Source of the DNA: Halosimplex pelagicum
GTDB taxonomy: Archaea > Halobacteriota > Halobacteria > Halobacteriales > Haloarculaceae
Direction: 5' to 3'
Length of the DNA stretch: 64,000 nt
NCBI RefSeq assembly: GCF_013415905.1
Contig: NZ_CP058909.1
Span: 434,001-498,000, forward strand
Below are positions 1-8,624 of this stretch, piece after piece. The stretch's first letter is position 1. Each line of letters begins with the position of its first letter. The notes under the pieces are model-generated. The model did no database searches and was not told the DNA's origin. It saw nothing but the letters and a program-made list of their open reading frames with translations. A program made the position numbers and the translations under genes.

Positions 1-2000
1 GACGCGCCCTCGTAGTGGTCGAGGGCGTACTGCGGGCCGTACGTGAGCATGAAGTGCCACTCCGCGCCGTACTCCGTCGGCACCTCGTAGGCGCCCCAGA
101 ACAGGAGGTTCACCGCGAAGGCCATCCCGGCCTTCGCCAGGAGGACCGCGGCGATCCGCAGGTACGACAGGGTGTGGGCCAGCACGACGTGGATCTCGAT
201 GAGCTCGTGGACCGGCCCGATGGCCAGCAGGGCCATCCCGAGGCCGACCATGCCGAGGCCGACCCAGCCGATCTCGACGGGGAACCCGGCGAAGCCCAGT
301 TCGAAGGCGGCCATGTGACCCTCGTCGAACGTCTCGAACAGCAGGTCGGGCTTGGCGCCGCTGAACAGGCGGCTGAAGATGAAGATCCACAGGCCGTTGA
401 GCGCCAGCAGCCACGACCCCGTCTCGAGGATCGCTTCCTTCACGCCGTGGAGGCTCACGTTCTCGACGAACTCCAGCACGTACGCGGTGTTGAGATGCAG
501 CAGGCCGAACAGCGCGGTGACGAGGAACCAGGTGTTCGCCCAGTAGCTCGTCGCCGGGGAGAGCCCCTTCTCGATGGGCGCGTGGTTGAGCCCGACGACG
601 CCCTCCCAGAACTGCGAGGCGACCAGATGCAGCCCGAATATCTCGCCGTAGAGGAAACCGAATATCGCCGTCGAGATGCCGCAGACCGCGGTGATGACGC
701 CGAAGTTCTTGAACGCGTCCGAGTCGAAGTTCCGGATCATGTAGTAGCCGACCCCGGTGTAGATCAGCCCGTAGCCCACGTCTCCGATGATGAACCCGAA
801 CATCAGCGGGAAGGTCAGAAAGAGGATGAGCGTGGGGTCGAACTCGGAGTAGTTGGGCCGACCGACGGCCTTCGTGAGGAGTTCGAACGGCTGGCTGATC
901 GCCGAGTTGTCCTGGATGACCGGCGGGTCGTCGTCGCCGCCCATCGTGACCGTCCCGCCGTCCGTCCGGGCCGTCTGCGGTTCGGCCTCGTCTTCCTCGG
1001 CCGCCGCGGAGGGCTCTTCCTCCTCGACGCCGCCGGTGCCGGCACCGGTGGCCTCGGGCGTGTGGTCGACCGCTTCGGTCGTCGCGGCGTGGCCGTGGCG
1101 GTCGTACTCGGCGACTTCGAGCTCCTCGACGTCGACGTGGTCGTCGACGGCGTCGGCCAGCGCGCGCTCGAACTCGTCGGTCCGTTCGCTCGGGATCCAC
1201 CCCTCCGCGACGAAGGCGTTCTCCGTCGTCGCGAACGAGAGCGGCGCCTCCGCCTTCCGGGCGCGGATGGAGAGCTTCTCCTCGGCGGCCAGCAGGAAGC
1301 CGGCCACGTCGTAGCGCAGGTCCTCGAGCTGGTCCTCGACCGTGTCGAGCTTCGACTCCAACTTCTGCTCGCGGTGTTCGAGTTCGGCGAGCACGTCCTG
1401 CGGGTCGCCCTCCTCGTGGGGAACGTCGATGGCGGTGAAATCGGCCTCGACGACCGCGCTCTGGAGGGCGTCCTCGTCGGTCCGCGCGAACGCGGCGACG
1501 ACGCCGTCCTCGGCGAACACCTGCGTCGCGGCGTCCAGGTCGGCCAGGGCCCGCTCGACACTGTCGGCGTCCCCCTCGCCGACCGCGACCGAGAGCGAGT
1601 CGTAGCCCCACAGCAGGTCCAGGTCGATGCCCAGCGTCGCGAAGGGGTCCATCGCGCCGATCTCCTCCTCGACCTCGCGGAGCTCGCTCTCGGTCTCGGT
1701 GCGTTCGTCGTCGAGCTCGTTGGCCTCGGTCCGGACCTCTTCGAGCTCCGTCTCGAGGGTCTCGTCGGTGACGATCCGGCTCGGGCCGGCGTCCTCGGGC
1801 TCGACGCCGAGGATGCTCTTGAGCGAGCGGACGGTAACGAGCTTCTCGGAGGCCTCGTCGCCCCCCTCCATTGGGTTGCCGTTGTCGAAGCCCTCCCAGC
1901 GGCCGTCGTAGTCGTTGAAGTGGACGAGGTGCAGGTCGTGAACGGTCTCGATGACGTCGTCCATGACGGCCTTCGAGCCGGTCACGGACACCTTGCTCAT
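1..2000 (-). CDS. atpI: A-type ATP synthase subunit I (stator/proton channel), truncated by window edge
   Basis: Membrane stator subunit of the archaeal A-type ATP synthase; it forms the proton half-channels against the rotating K ring. Reading starts at the ATG at 2000 (MSKVSVTGSKAVMDDVIE) and stays open for 666 codons to the window edge, so the C-terminus is missing. The N-terminal half (about 1-370) is soluble, charged and coiled-coil, with an acidic low-complexity linker at about 325-360. The rest is hydrophobic, with several membrane helices. The family's essential arginine context is visible near the left edge (HTLSYLRIAAVLLAKAGMA). atpH ends only 4 bases upstream, the usual haloarchaeal atpH-atpI order. 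Identification is from order, architecture and this motif. Confidence 0.95.
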   Translation of the reverse strand, partial: MSKVSVTGSKAVMDDVIETVHDLHLVHFNDYDGRWEGFDNGNPMEGGDEASEKLVTVRSLKSILGVEPEDAGPSRIVTDETLETELEEVRTEANELDDERTETESELREVEEEIGAMDPFATLGIDLDLLWGYDSLSVAVGEGDADSVERALADLDAATQVFAEDGVVAAFARTDEDALQSAVVEADFTAIDVPHEEGDPQDVLAELEHREQKLESKLDTVEDQLEDLRYDVAGFLLAAEEKLSIRARKAEAPLSFATTENAFVAEGWIPSERTDEFERALADAVDDHVDVEELEVAEYDRHGHAATTEAVDHTPEATGAGTGGVEEEEPSAAAEEDEAEPQTARTDGGTVTMGGDDDPPVIQDNSAISQPFELLTKAVGRPNYSEFDPTLILFLTFPLMFGFIIGDVGYGLIYTGVGYYMIRNFDSDAFKNFGVITAVCGISTAIFGFLYGEIFGLHLVASQFWEGVVGLNHAPIEKGLSPATSYWANTWFLVTALFGLLHLNTAYVLEFVENVSLHGVKEAILETGSWLLALNGLWIFIFSRLFSGAKPDLLFETFDEGHMAAFELGFAGFPVEIGWVGLGMVGLGMALLAIGPVHELIEIHVVLAHTLSYLRIAAVLLAKAGMAFAVNLLFWGAYEVPTEYGAEWHFMLTYGPQYALDHYEGA

Positions 2001-2004
2001 TCGC

Positions 2005-2337
2005 TTAGGTCTGAACATGCACCGCCTCCTCGAACTGTGTCACGACGTACTCGACGACCTCCTCCTCGCGTTCCTCGGCGCGCGCCTCGAGCGCCTCACG
2101 CTCCTCGGCACCCTCTTCGAGGATGCGTTCGCGCTCGGCCTCGATCTCTTCGCGCGCGTCCTCGAGACGCTCTTCGGCCTCCGCGTCGGCCTCTTCGCGG
2201 GCCTGCTCGCGGATCTCGTCGGCCCGCTCGCGGGCCTCGGCGATCGTCTCCTCGGCGTCCTCCTCGGCCTCGGCGACGATCTCGTCCGCCTCCTGTTCGG
2301 CGTCTTTGACTCGGTCGAGAACCTCTGGCCTTGGCAT
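2005..2337 (-). CDS. atpH: A-type ATP synthase subunit H (peripheral stalk)
   Basis: A 110-residue protein, almost wholly a charged coiled coil rich in Glu, Ala and Arg, as expected for the peripheral stalk subunit that pairs with subunit E and holds the catalytic head against subunit I. It begins MPRPEVLDRVKDAEQEADEI at 2337 and ends with a TAA at 2005-2007, 4 bases before the atpI start. This is the first gene of the synthase operon, which continues beyond the left edge. Length and composition fit the AhaH family; the call rests on these and on the neighbouring atpI. Confidence 0.93.
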   Translation of the reverse strand: MPRPEVLDRVKDAEQEADEIVAEAEEDAEETIAEARERADEIREQAREEADAEAEERLEDAREEIEAERERILEEGAEEREALEARAEEREEEVVEYVVTQFEEAVHVQT

Positions 2338-2365
2338 TTGCTAATCGTGGGGAGATCCGTTCAGG

Positions 2366-2377
2366 GCCTATTTGGTA
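2366..2377 (-). promoter_or_regulatory. Predicted TATA box of the ATP synthase operon
   Basis: On the minus strand an A/T-rich ACCAAATAG box lies about 30-35 bases upstream of the atpH start codon at 2337. That spacing predicts a transcript with only a few bases of leader. The assignment is by pattern and spacing only. Confidence 0.5.
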
Positions 2378-2531
2378 GTTGCGAAGTGTCCCCGGTCGAG
2401 CGTCCCGAAACGCGTCCACGCGACCGCGTCGCTCGTGGCTCTGGGCCGGCGTCGCTCGACCCCGGTGGCGACACGACCGGCGAGGCGGGGAAAACGGGGG
2501 AACTATGCCGATCTGGACCCAACTCCCGTCA

Positions 2532-3149
2532 ATGGCCGTTCAGGACAAGACGCGCGCCCGGATCTTCTACAAGTACCTCTCGAAGGTGTACGACCAGGTC
2601 AACCCGTTCATCTGGACCGAGGAGATGCGGACGGAGGCGCTGGGTCTGTTGGACATCGGACCCGACGACCGCGTCCTCGACGTGGGCTGTGGCACCGGCT
2701 TCGGCACCGAGGGCATCCTCGAACACACCGACGACGTCCACGGCCTGGACCAGAGCGTCCACCAGATGGAGAAGGCCTGGGAGAAACTCGGCAAACACGA
2801 TCCGGTCAGTTTCTACCGCGGCGACGCCGAACGGCTCCCGTTCAAGGACGACACCTTCGACGTGGTGTGGTCCTCGGGCTCGATCGAGTACTGGCCCGAC
2901 CCCGTCGCCGCGCTCGCGGAGTGTCGCCGCATCGCGAAACCGGGCGGGCAGGTGCTCATCGTCGGCCCGAACTACCCCTCCAACACGGTCTTCCAGAAGC
3001 TCGCCGACGCGTTCATGCTGTTCTACGGCGCCGACGAGGCCGACCGGATGTTCCACGAGGCCGGCTTCGAGGAGTTCCGCCACGTGACGATGGGCCCCTC
3101 CTACAGTCCGGAAGTGGCGATCACGACCGTCGCGGAAGTCCCCGAGTAG
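2532..3149 (+). CDS. SAM-dependent methyltransferase, VTE3/MPBQ-methyltransferase-like (quinone methylation)
   Basis: Class I SAM methyltransferase of 205 residues starting at MAVQDKTRARIFYKYLSK. An in-frame upstream extension exists but is Arg-rich and unlike the family. Motif I is VLDVGCGTGFGTEGI (about residues 48-62). The strings LDQSVHQMEKA, GDAERLPF, SGSIEYWPDP and IVGPNYPS follow in the same order as in plant VTE3, the plastoquinone/tocopherol methyltransferase, whose homologues were noted in archaea. By that relation it probably methylates a menaquinone-type ring precursor. It is transcribed divergently from the ATP synthase operon, which fits a respiratory role. The substrate is inferred, not shown. 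Confidence 0.85.
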   Translation: MAVQDKTRARIFYKYLSKVYDQVNPFIWTEEMRTEALGLLDIGPDDRVLDVGCGTGFGTEGILEHTDDVHGLDQSVHQMEKAWEKLGKHDPVSFYRGDAERLPFKDDTFDVVWSSGSIEYWPDPVAALAECRRIAKPGGQVLIVGPNYPSNTVFQKLADAFMLFYGADEADRMFHEAGFEEFRHVTMGPSYSPEVAITTVAEVPE

Positions 3150-3177
3150 TCGGTCCGCGAGTGCGAGAATCTCTCAG

Positions 3178-3560
3178 TTTGATATCCTCCTCCGCGTTTA
3201 TACGGAAGAATTCCGAGCGGTGGGAGTTTCAGGTTCGCAGTCCAGTCACCGGACAACCAGTCCGTTCAGGCACGGGTAGTCCCACAACATCAGATGGGTG
3301 GACTGCTGGCGGTTCCAAGCCGCCGGTACCCCTATCCTTGACCATGCACGGCGTCCAGATGTTGTTTTTGCCACGTGGACGCCAGCAGGTGCCACCAGAG
3401 TCAGGGTATCGTATCGTGTGCTTTGAACAGTCGACACCTCGGCACACCCGTCAAGGATGTGGCGTTCACCGACTGCTCTTTCGGATACTGCCTCGTTATG
3501 TGGGTGGACAGGCCACCTCCGAAGGACGATTTGGAATCCGCTCTATTCAGACCGTTCCTA
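3178..3560 (-). pseudogene. Decayed 3' end of an IS200/IS605-type tnpB (minus strand), low confidence
   Basis: The minus strand holds a short open frame of about 63 codons (3437 to 3246) ending MLWDYPCLNGLVVR, followed by G-rich sequence that finishes GGAGGATATC at about 3178-3190. I recall similar tails and right ends in haloarchaeal IS605-type elements, but the catalytic and zinc-finger part is not recognisable upstream. It borders a second, clearer tnpB relic. A search of ISfinder with 3170-3600 would decide this. Confidence 0.35.
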
Positions 3561-3689
3561 CCAGTTAATAGGGCTGCTTGTCACTTAAACACCGGTACTC
3601 CGAAACTCACGGGAGTCATCGAACGTAGTTTCTCTCTCAAGTGACGGCGCGTATCCACGGCGTTCACGTCGTGTGCTACGCCTGTTCAG

Positions 3690-4455
3690 CGTATAATGGG
3701 AAGACTGGCGAATGGTTCGCCACCTTTGTCATCAAAATGAGAGGTGGTTGTTATTCAATCAACCACTAGATGGATTGAGCCGAGGAGATAGTCAGAATCG
3801 ATGTGGTATCTTAAGTATGCCCACGACACAGACGGTACGGCGGTCGAATCACTCAACCTTGCCGAAGAAGGTAACCGGCTCAAACAGGAACAACGCGCTC
3901 TCTCGCGGAAAGATGCGAGTCGAATAACTGGAGAAGCAGCGCTAGCGAGTAGCCAAGTACCATTTCGAAATCAACCGCAAGCGGCGTGACTTTCCGCAGA
4001 AACTCTCGGCATACTACGTCCGGGAGTACGAACTGGTAGCTATCGAAGACCGCGACGTGAAAGAGATGCTGGACTCGCCATGCAACAGTCGCAACACGGC
4101 GTTTGGGGCGTGGAACTCATTCACGAGTATACTTGATGCGAACCCAAAGGCACGCACTTCGTGTAGGTACAACCGGAAGGCACGACCAAAGAGTGTGCTA
4201 ACTGTGACATTAAAACCAAAATCCGTTATGGGTGCATGAGCACTCCTGCCCTGCCTGTGCTTCGAGGCTGACAGAGATACAAATGCAGCGTGAATATCCT
4301 GTTTCATGGGCTTGAAAACCCAGAAGTCGATCACTCCGAAGGTATGCTGTGGAGACTGCGCTCCTTACGAGAACCTCCCCGGTTCCTGCAAAGCACGTCA
4401 CGAAAGTAGGAAGTCCAACCCTCTGTGAGCGCGTTAACGCGTACAGAGTGCGTAG
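3690..4455 (+). pseudogene. Multiply frameshifted tnpB (IS200/IS605 family RNA-guided nuclease) remnant
   Basis: Fragments in all three forward frames line up with haloarchaeal TnpB. In order they are: NGKTGEWFATF (about 3688-3720), LKYAHDTDGTAVESLNLAEE then LKQEQRALSRK (from 3801), NRKRRDFPQKLSAYYVREYE (about 3972-4032), LVAIEDRDVKEMLDSPCNSRN with the second catalytic acid, then AGTTKECANCDIKTK-like codons (about 4163-4215), a degenerate zinc-finger region, and VETALLTR...VPAKHVTKVGSP. At least three frameshifts and several stops separate them, and the third RuvC aspartate context is ruined. The gene cannot make a functional protein. The N-terminal half is missing or beyond recognition. No tnpA is visible. 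Confidence 0.82.
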
Positions 4456-4456
4456 T

Positions 4457-4789
4457 TCACCGCCGGCCACCGAACGAGTAGTCTGTCGTGTCGGGGGCAT
4501 CCCGCGGGTCAGCAGCCTTGTCATCCCTCACGGCTATCAGCAAACGCCCAGTAGCCAACCCGGCCACAAGGATCCCGGCGAGAGCAATACACCCCCACAA
4601 TAACACCTTCCAGAGGTCCGAAAGAACGACAAACGTCATGATGAGACCGGCAAACGTGGCCGCGCAACCAAGCACGAATAGTGCGTACCAAATTTTTTGG
4701 AACATCGTCCACCCGTCGAACCCGCCGTGGTCCGTTTGAGTAACTACAGACTGGCCAAGAGCATAATCATTCATATTACCCACAGACAT
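4457..4789 (-). CDS. Small two-helix membrane protein of unknown function
   Basis: A 110-residue frame with a polar N-terminus, two hydrophobic helices at about residues 30-52 and 58-80, and a charged C-terminal tail rich in Asp and Arg. Possible starts are ATG at 4789 (MSVGNMNDYALG) or ATG at 4774 (MNDYALG). The sequence TTAAATAC at about 4800 lies about 26-31 bases upstream of the second ATG, which would suit a leaderless transcript from 4774. It is the only intact-looking gene in the decayed island and its 3' end abuts the tnpB relic. I do not recognise a family. Its base composition is lower in GC than the flanking core genes. Confidence 0.55.
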   Translation of the reverse strand: MSVGNMNDYALGQSVVTQTDHGGFDGWTMFQKIWYALFVLGCAATFAGLIMTFVVLSDLWKVLLWGCIALAGILVAGLATGRLLIAVRDDKAADPRDAPDTTDYSFGGRR

Positions 4790-4969
4790 CAAATCCTGTA
4801 TTTAACGTTGTCCAGTCATTAACTTCTCCTTGGCCGGAGGGGTGAGTCTTTCGCCTTGAATTTTCCGTGAGCCCTGTACATCTGACTTCAGCCGGAGTAT
4901 TATATCGCTACCGGAGGTGAGTAGGCGTCGGCTACGTCACCGAGACGGGTACGAGATGGACGAGGGCCG

Positions 4970-5317
4970 TTGGCTCTGACTCAACCGAACGACTGTGCGG
5001 ATGCTCACTACGACGGTCCCGAGGCGATCCGCGACGCCCTCAACACGTTAACCTGCAGCCCCGGTGAAGAGGAGACGAGCATTTCAACCGATTGTGAGCC
5101 TACTGTAGAGTCGGCCGAAAGTAGTGACGATGTCACAGAGTCAGGGGGATCAGCCGCGGAGCGAACCGACACTCTGACGGATTCATCAGCAGACTTCGCC
5201 AGCAAATTCTCCGCTGGAATACAGCGGTTGATGGCGTTGCTCCGAGAAATCGGTCGCGGGATTTGCGCTGAGTCGGAACGCCCGTTCAGCAACAGAAAGA
5301 CCGTTATTTCCGGCTAG
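4970..5317 (+). CDS. Hypothetical acidic protein, possibly a gene remnant
   Basis: A 115-codon frame with TTG as the only upstream start. It is rich in Ser, Thr, Glu and Asp in the middle (residues 30-70) and has a short amphipathic segment near the C-terminus (KFSAGIQRLMALLREIGRGI). The acidic composition fits a haloarchaeal protein, but the start is poor, there is no clear promoter, and it lies in a stretch of decayed genes. It may be the body of an older gene whose 5' end is lost. No family recognised. Confidence 0.3.
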   Translation: MALTQPNDCADAHYDGPEAIRDALNTLTCSPGEEETSISTDCEPTVESAESSDDVTESGGSAAERTDTLTDSSADFASKFSAGIQRLMALLREIGRGICAESERPFSNRKTVISG

Positions 5318-5333
5318 AGAGGGGTGACGGGGC

Positions 5334-5900
5334 ATGTTGAACAAATGTCTTTGTGGGAAGGCAATCACATATTCTCCTCGAAGATCGCACACAGGTGATA
5401 CCCGCGACCAGATCAACCGGCTGTTCAGAGGCCTCGGTCTCATGCGCGAGAAGAGGATGAACAACACTACGCCAACGGAAGTACCTACGGCGAGAAAACG
5501 ATCGACCACGTCCTTGGGGACTGACGAGTTCTACCAGCCGACCAGCGGCTTACCCGACGATGGGTCGACAGGCAATGACTCTACGGCCGGAGAGCCCAAG
5601 CAGCCGACAGCGGCCGAGACGAGCGATAGTGACGGATCGTCTGAAAACTATGGCTGCGCAAACAGCTATCGGAACTCCAAGCTCGGGAGGAACGCTATCT
5701 CTCGGTGATCACCGATCTCCAGTCACAGGCCGAGCGACTCGAGGCGGAGTACGAACAACTAGCCGACGAATGGACTATCTCCGCAGGGAGCTTGAAACCG
5801 AGCCAGACGACCACAGTGCCACTCAGACAGTCGGGGCACGCTTGCGACGTTGCTTCCGTTCAGTACCTCCTGTGCCCGGGAGTCGACCATCAAACTAGCA
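5334..5900 (+). pseudogene. Frameshifted coiled-coil gene remnant
   Basis: Three frames read as one protein if two shifts are repaired. The first runs from 5334 and contains an acidic linker ending DSDGSSEN. At about 5645-5650 the reading moves to WLRKQLSELQAREERYLSVI and ERLEAEYEQLADE. At about 5770 it moves again to MDYLRRELETEPDDHSATQ. The joined product is an acidic linker followed by a heptad-rich coiled coil of about 60 residues. The frame breaks are at short homonucleotide or deletion sites and the continuation after about 5850 decays. Family unknown; it could have been a plasmid or sensor protein. Confidence 0.5.
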
Positions 5901-5939
5901 AGAGGTTACACATTCTCCAGTTGAAATTCGGGTAGTGTA

Positions 5940-6969
5940 TTGGATGGGTAAGTGATATTTACCAGCAATTCATCGTAGTACTGTCGCTGGTAAGACGGAA
6001 GATGATACACCGGCATCCTGGGTACATCACTGTTTCACGGCCGCTAGTAGGAGAAATCGTATTCTCCCTCTTATCACCGGGCAGCGAGTGGCCAGTACAT
6101 TGCCCCGCTGCTCCGCAAAATTGCGTGTTTCATAGCATGTACTGACTAAGCAGACGAGCGAACGGACTGAAACTAGGAACTGGCCAATCAGTAGAAACAA
6201 GAACACTCCGGAAAGACGGTTTATAACCGCTGAAGACAGCAATTCCGGCCGCGAAATCGTATCGAGAGTGCTGGTGAAACGTATAATATCCGGTGTACAA
6301 GCACCATTCACGGGAAAGGACCGTCAAATCGACTATCGATGAAGCGCTTTCACGAACAAAGTCGAGATGTCGATTTCCCGCAAGTTAGAGCCTGAGCCGG
6401 GGCTGGGCAGGTATCGACGCCAGACGGACGATAGATGGGAGCCTTCAATTGACGACAGAGCCTATTCGAGAAGCACTGCATTACCCCAGGTACACAGGGG
6501 ATATACCGCGAATTGGTACTCGTAGACCTGGGTCTGGACCTCGATTGAGCGAGCCGGATTTTGCGTCGTACGGCTCGCGTACGGCTGATTCAATCCGATC
6601 CCGTCTGTCCAACTGCGGCAGCCCATAGCCATCTCCACCATCACCACAGTACATTTCCCCAGAGAGGCACTATTGCGGGAGATTGCGGCCGTGTACCTCG
6701 ATCTGTCGGTCGAACTTTCCCGAGATGCCTCCGAGGGAGTATGCGTACACCCCCGATATCACCCAATTCGAGCCAATGGTCCACCCATGGGACGACTGAT
6801 AGCTGTTGGCCAACGGATCACCGTTTCTGAGTGGATCGTCACTGGAGTAGGTTTTCTTGACCATTACTTCATGTGGAAAGAGATCGGCGACTCTCGACTG
6901 CGTTGTTGCACCGACACCGTGACATCAGGTGAGTCAGGCGGCGTCGTCGCTGCTGTTTCCGGAGCTTGA
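5940..6969. other. Gene-free decayed sequence in low-GC island
   Basis: About 1 kb of lower-GC sequence without a convincing gene on either strand. Open frames are short, lack acidic haloarchaeal composition and show no recognisable family. It joins the tnpB relic at 6970 and is probably decayed mobile DNA. Confidence 0.6.
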
Positions 6970-7155
6970 TTTCGGTGTTGCAAGAAGTGTGGGTATGAGG
7001 TCAACGCGGCGAAGAATATCGGGCTACGCTACGACCGGAAGCGCAAGCACAGACTCCGCTCCTCGCCCACGTCGGGGGCGGACGCACCAGTAGATACGCG
7101 TACAAATAGTGGGACGTTGAACAGTGAGAGTCACCAGCCTATTGCTGGCGGTTGA
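6970..7155 (+). pseudogene. C-terminal fragment of a second tnpB with a deleted catalytic site
   Basis: Sixty-one codons plus a stop, in one frame: FRCCKKCGYEVNAAKNIGLR, then RKRKHRLRSSPTSG, and finally SGTLNSESHQPIAGG. This matches the zinc-finger and C-terminal tail of a haloarchaeal TnpB subgroup. The intact family reads GYEVNADYNAAKNIG here, so four residues including the third RuvC aspartate are gone by an in-frame deletion. A stop codon (6967-6969) immediately precedes the fragment and nothing upstream is recognisable. It is of a different subgroup from the relic at 3690-4455. Confidence 0.8.
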
Positions 7156-7229
7156 CCACTGGAAGTCCACACAAGGCCCCCCCTCAACGAATGCACCTCG
7201 TATGAGATGAGCCAAGTAGGGTGTGTAGT

Positions 7230-8519
7230 TTACTTGGCGAAGAAGCGTTCGCGGAGGGTTCGACCTCCGCTGGTCGTCACCTCGATGCGGACGGCCTGTT
7301 TCGGGGTGAGCGTCCAGAGTTCGCCGTCGTTACCGGTCGATCCGACCCGCTGGCCGTTGATCGTGACGTTGGCAGCGAGGGGGTCACCGGTCCGGTTGTC
7401 CGTGACAGTGAGGTGCATCGGGCCGGTCGCGTGCGTGCGGTTGACCGTCAGTTCGACCCCCTCGCTCTCGTTGGTCGTGGCGGTCCAGGGAACGTCCTCA
7501 AGGGACTTGGTCTGGAACTCACGGAACGGCGACTCCGAGCGCCCGTCGAGGTACGTACCGAGCGAGCCGTGGGGGTGGCGCAGCTCCACGTGGTAGATGG
7601 AGGTGTTGCCGATCCCCTGGACATCCGGCCCCAAGTGGGCGTTGGCGCTGGCCCACGGGTACAGCTCGGTCATCCGCCGGACCGCGGTGCCGACGCCGTT
7701 GGGCGAGTCCTCGGTGACGAACCGGTTGGGGCCGACCTGCTCGCGGTTCTGGCCGAGATAGGCCTCGCGGTAGTACTGCGACCGCTCGACCGACGAGAGG
7801 ACGATCCCCGTCTGCGACGTGACGGTGTAGACGGGGACGGGCGCGCGGTCTCCGGCCATGGAGGCCCCCACCTGGGCGCGGACGGGCCCGTACAGCGAGA
7901 GGAGGTCGCCCTCGAGGTTGCTCATCTTCGTGTCCAGGTCCGAGGGCAGTTCGAGTCCCGTCGCGCTTCGGATCCGGGCGAACTGGTCGGCGACGGCGCG
8001 GGCGGTGGCGTCGAGCGCCGCCAGCTCCCGCAGGAACTCGCGGGTGTCGACGTCGCCGGAGTTGTGGTCGTCGATGAGCCGGTTCCGGCGGAATTCGAGC
8101 TGCTGGACGCGCTCGCCGAGGCGCGCGACCTCTTCGTGGAGGAACCTCGATCGGGCGCGCTCGCCCGTCGTGTTCTCGTAGCGCTCTTCGAACGTGAGCG
8201 ACGCGTACCGACCTTGGAGACTGGCCACGTCCCGCTGGAGGGCGCCGCCGATGTTCAGCCCGACCCGCTGGTGGTCGGCGGCTTCGACGGCCCCGTCGCT
8301 GATCCCGAGATAGTTCGAGGTGTTCTGTTCGGCCGCGTCCATCGACAGCGTGACGGCGTCGGCCGACGCGTTCAGCGGCGGTCCGGCACCGAACCCGAGC
8401 GTGCGGTCGGGAACGGGCCCGGAGTCGGTCCCGAGCGAGCCCGCGGCGACCGCCTGTGTCGCCGGTGCCGCGACGAGCAGGGCCAGGACCGCGAGGAGGA
8501 CAGGGCGGTTCGGAGGCAT
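7230..8519 (-). CDS. Secreted haloarchaeal protein with coiled-coil segment, function unknown
   Basis: A 429-residue exported protein. The start at 8519 (MPPNRPVLLAVLALLVAAPA) gives a clean Sec-type signal with likely cleavage after AVA. A GTG nine bases upstream is possible. Residues about 60-210 are charged and helical with coiled-coil character (EERYENTTGERARSR, ERVQQLEFRRNRLIDDHN). The C-terminal part, about 330-429, looks like a beta-sandwich with the strings VNRTHATGPMHLTVTDN and NVTINGQRVGSTGNDGELWT, as in Ig-like or carboxypeptidase-regulatory-like folds. I think it belongs to a haloarchaea-only DUF family (possibly DUF7096) but cannot confirm that. It is divergent from the membrane regulator at 8625 and could be a partner. 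Confidence 0.85.
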   Translation of the reverse strand: MPPNRPVLLAVLALLVAAPATQAVAAGSLGTDSGPVPDRTLGFGAGPPLNASADAVTLSMDAAEQNTSNYLGISDGAVEAADHQRVGLNIGGALQRDVASLQGRYASLTFEERYENTTGERARSRFLHEEVARLGERVQQLEFRRNRLIDDHNSGDVDTREFLRELAALDATARAVADQFARIRSATGLELPSDLDTKMSNLEGDLLSLYGPVRAQVGASMAGDRAPVPVYTVTSQTGIVLSSVERSQYYREAYLGQNREQVGPNRFVTEDSPNGVGTAVRRMTELYPWASANAHLGPDVQGIGNTSIYHVELRHPHGSLGTYLDGRSESPFREFQTKSLEDVPWTATTNESEGVELTVNRTHATGPMHLTVTDNRTGDPLAANVTINGQRVGSTGNDGELWTLTPKQAVRIEVTTSGGRTLRERFFAK

Positions 8520-8624
8520 CGGATACACTCTTTCGTCGCCGGTTACAAAAACCCATCTACTCGCGATACCGCCGCGAGACGCGGAGAGGGCCGCAGACGT
8601 TTCAAAAGCAACGGAGACGTTTTA

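Noticed and set aside
15..2309. Long plus-strand open frame opposite atpI and atpH
   Set aside because: It is antisense to two clear genes, has Arg-rich composition unlike haloarchaeal proteins and is explained by third-position GC bias.
5940..6969. Small open frames in the low-GC island
   Set aside because: Short, without acidic composition, promoter or family. They look like chance frames in decayed DNA.
7221..8624. N-terminal extension of the wHTH regulator frame by 468 codons
   Set aside because: This part is antisense to the secreted protein gene and is Arg/Asp-rich without domains. The signal helix at 8625 marks the real start.
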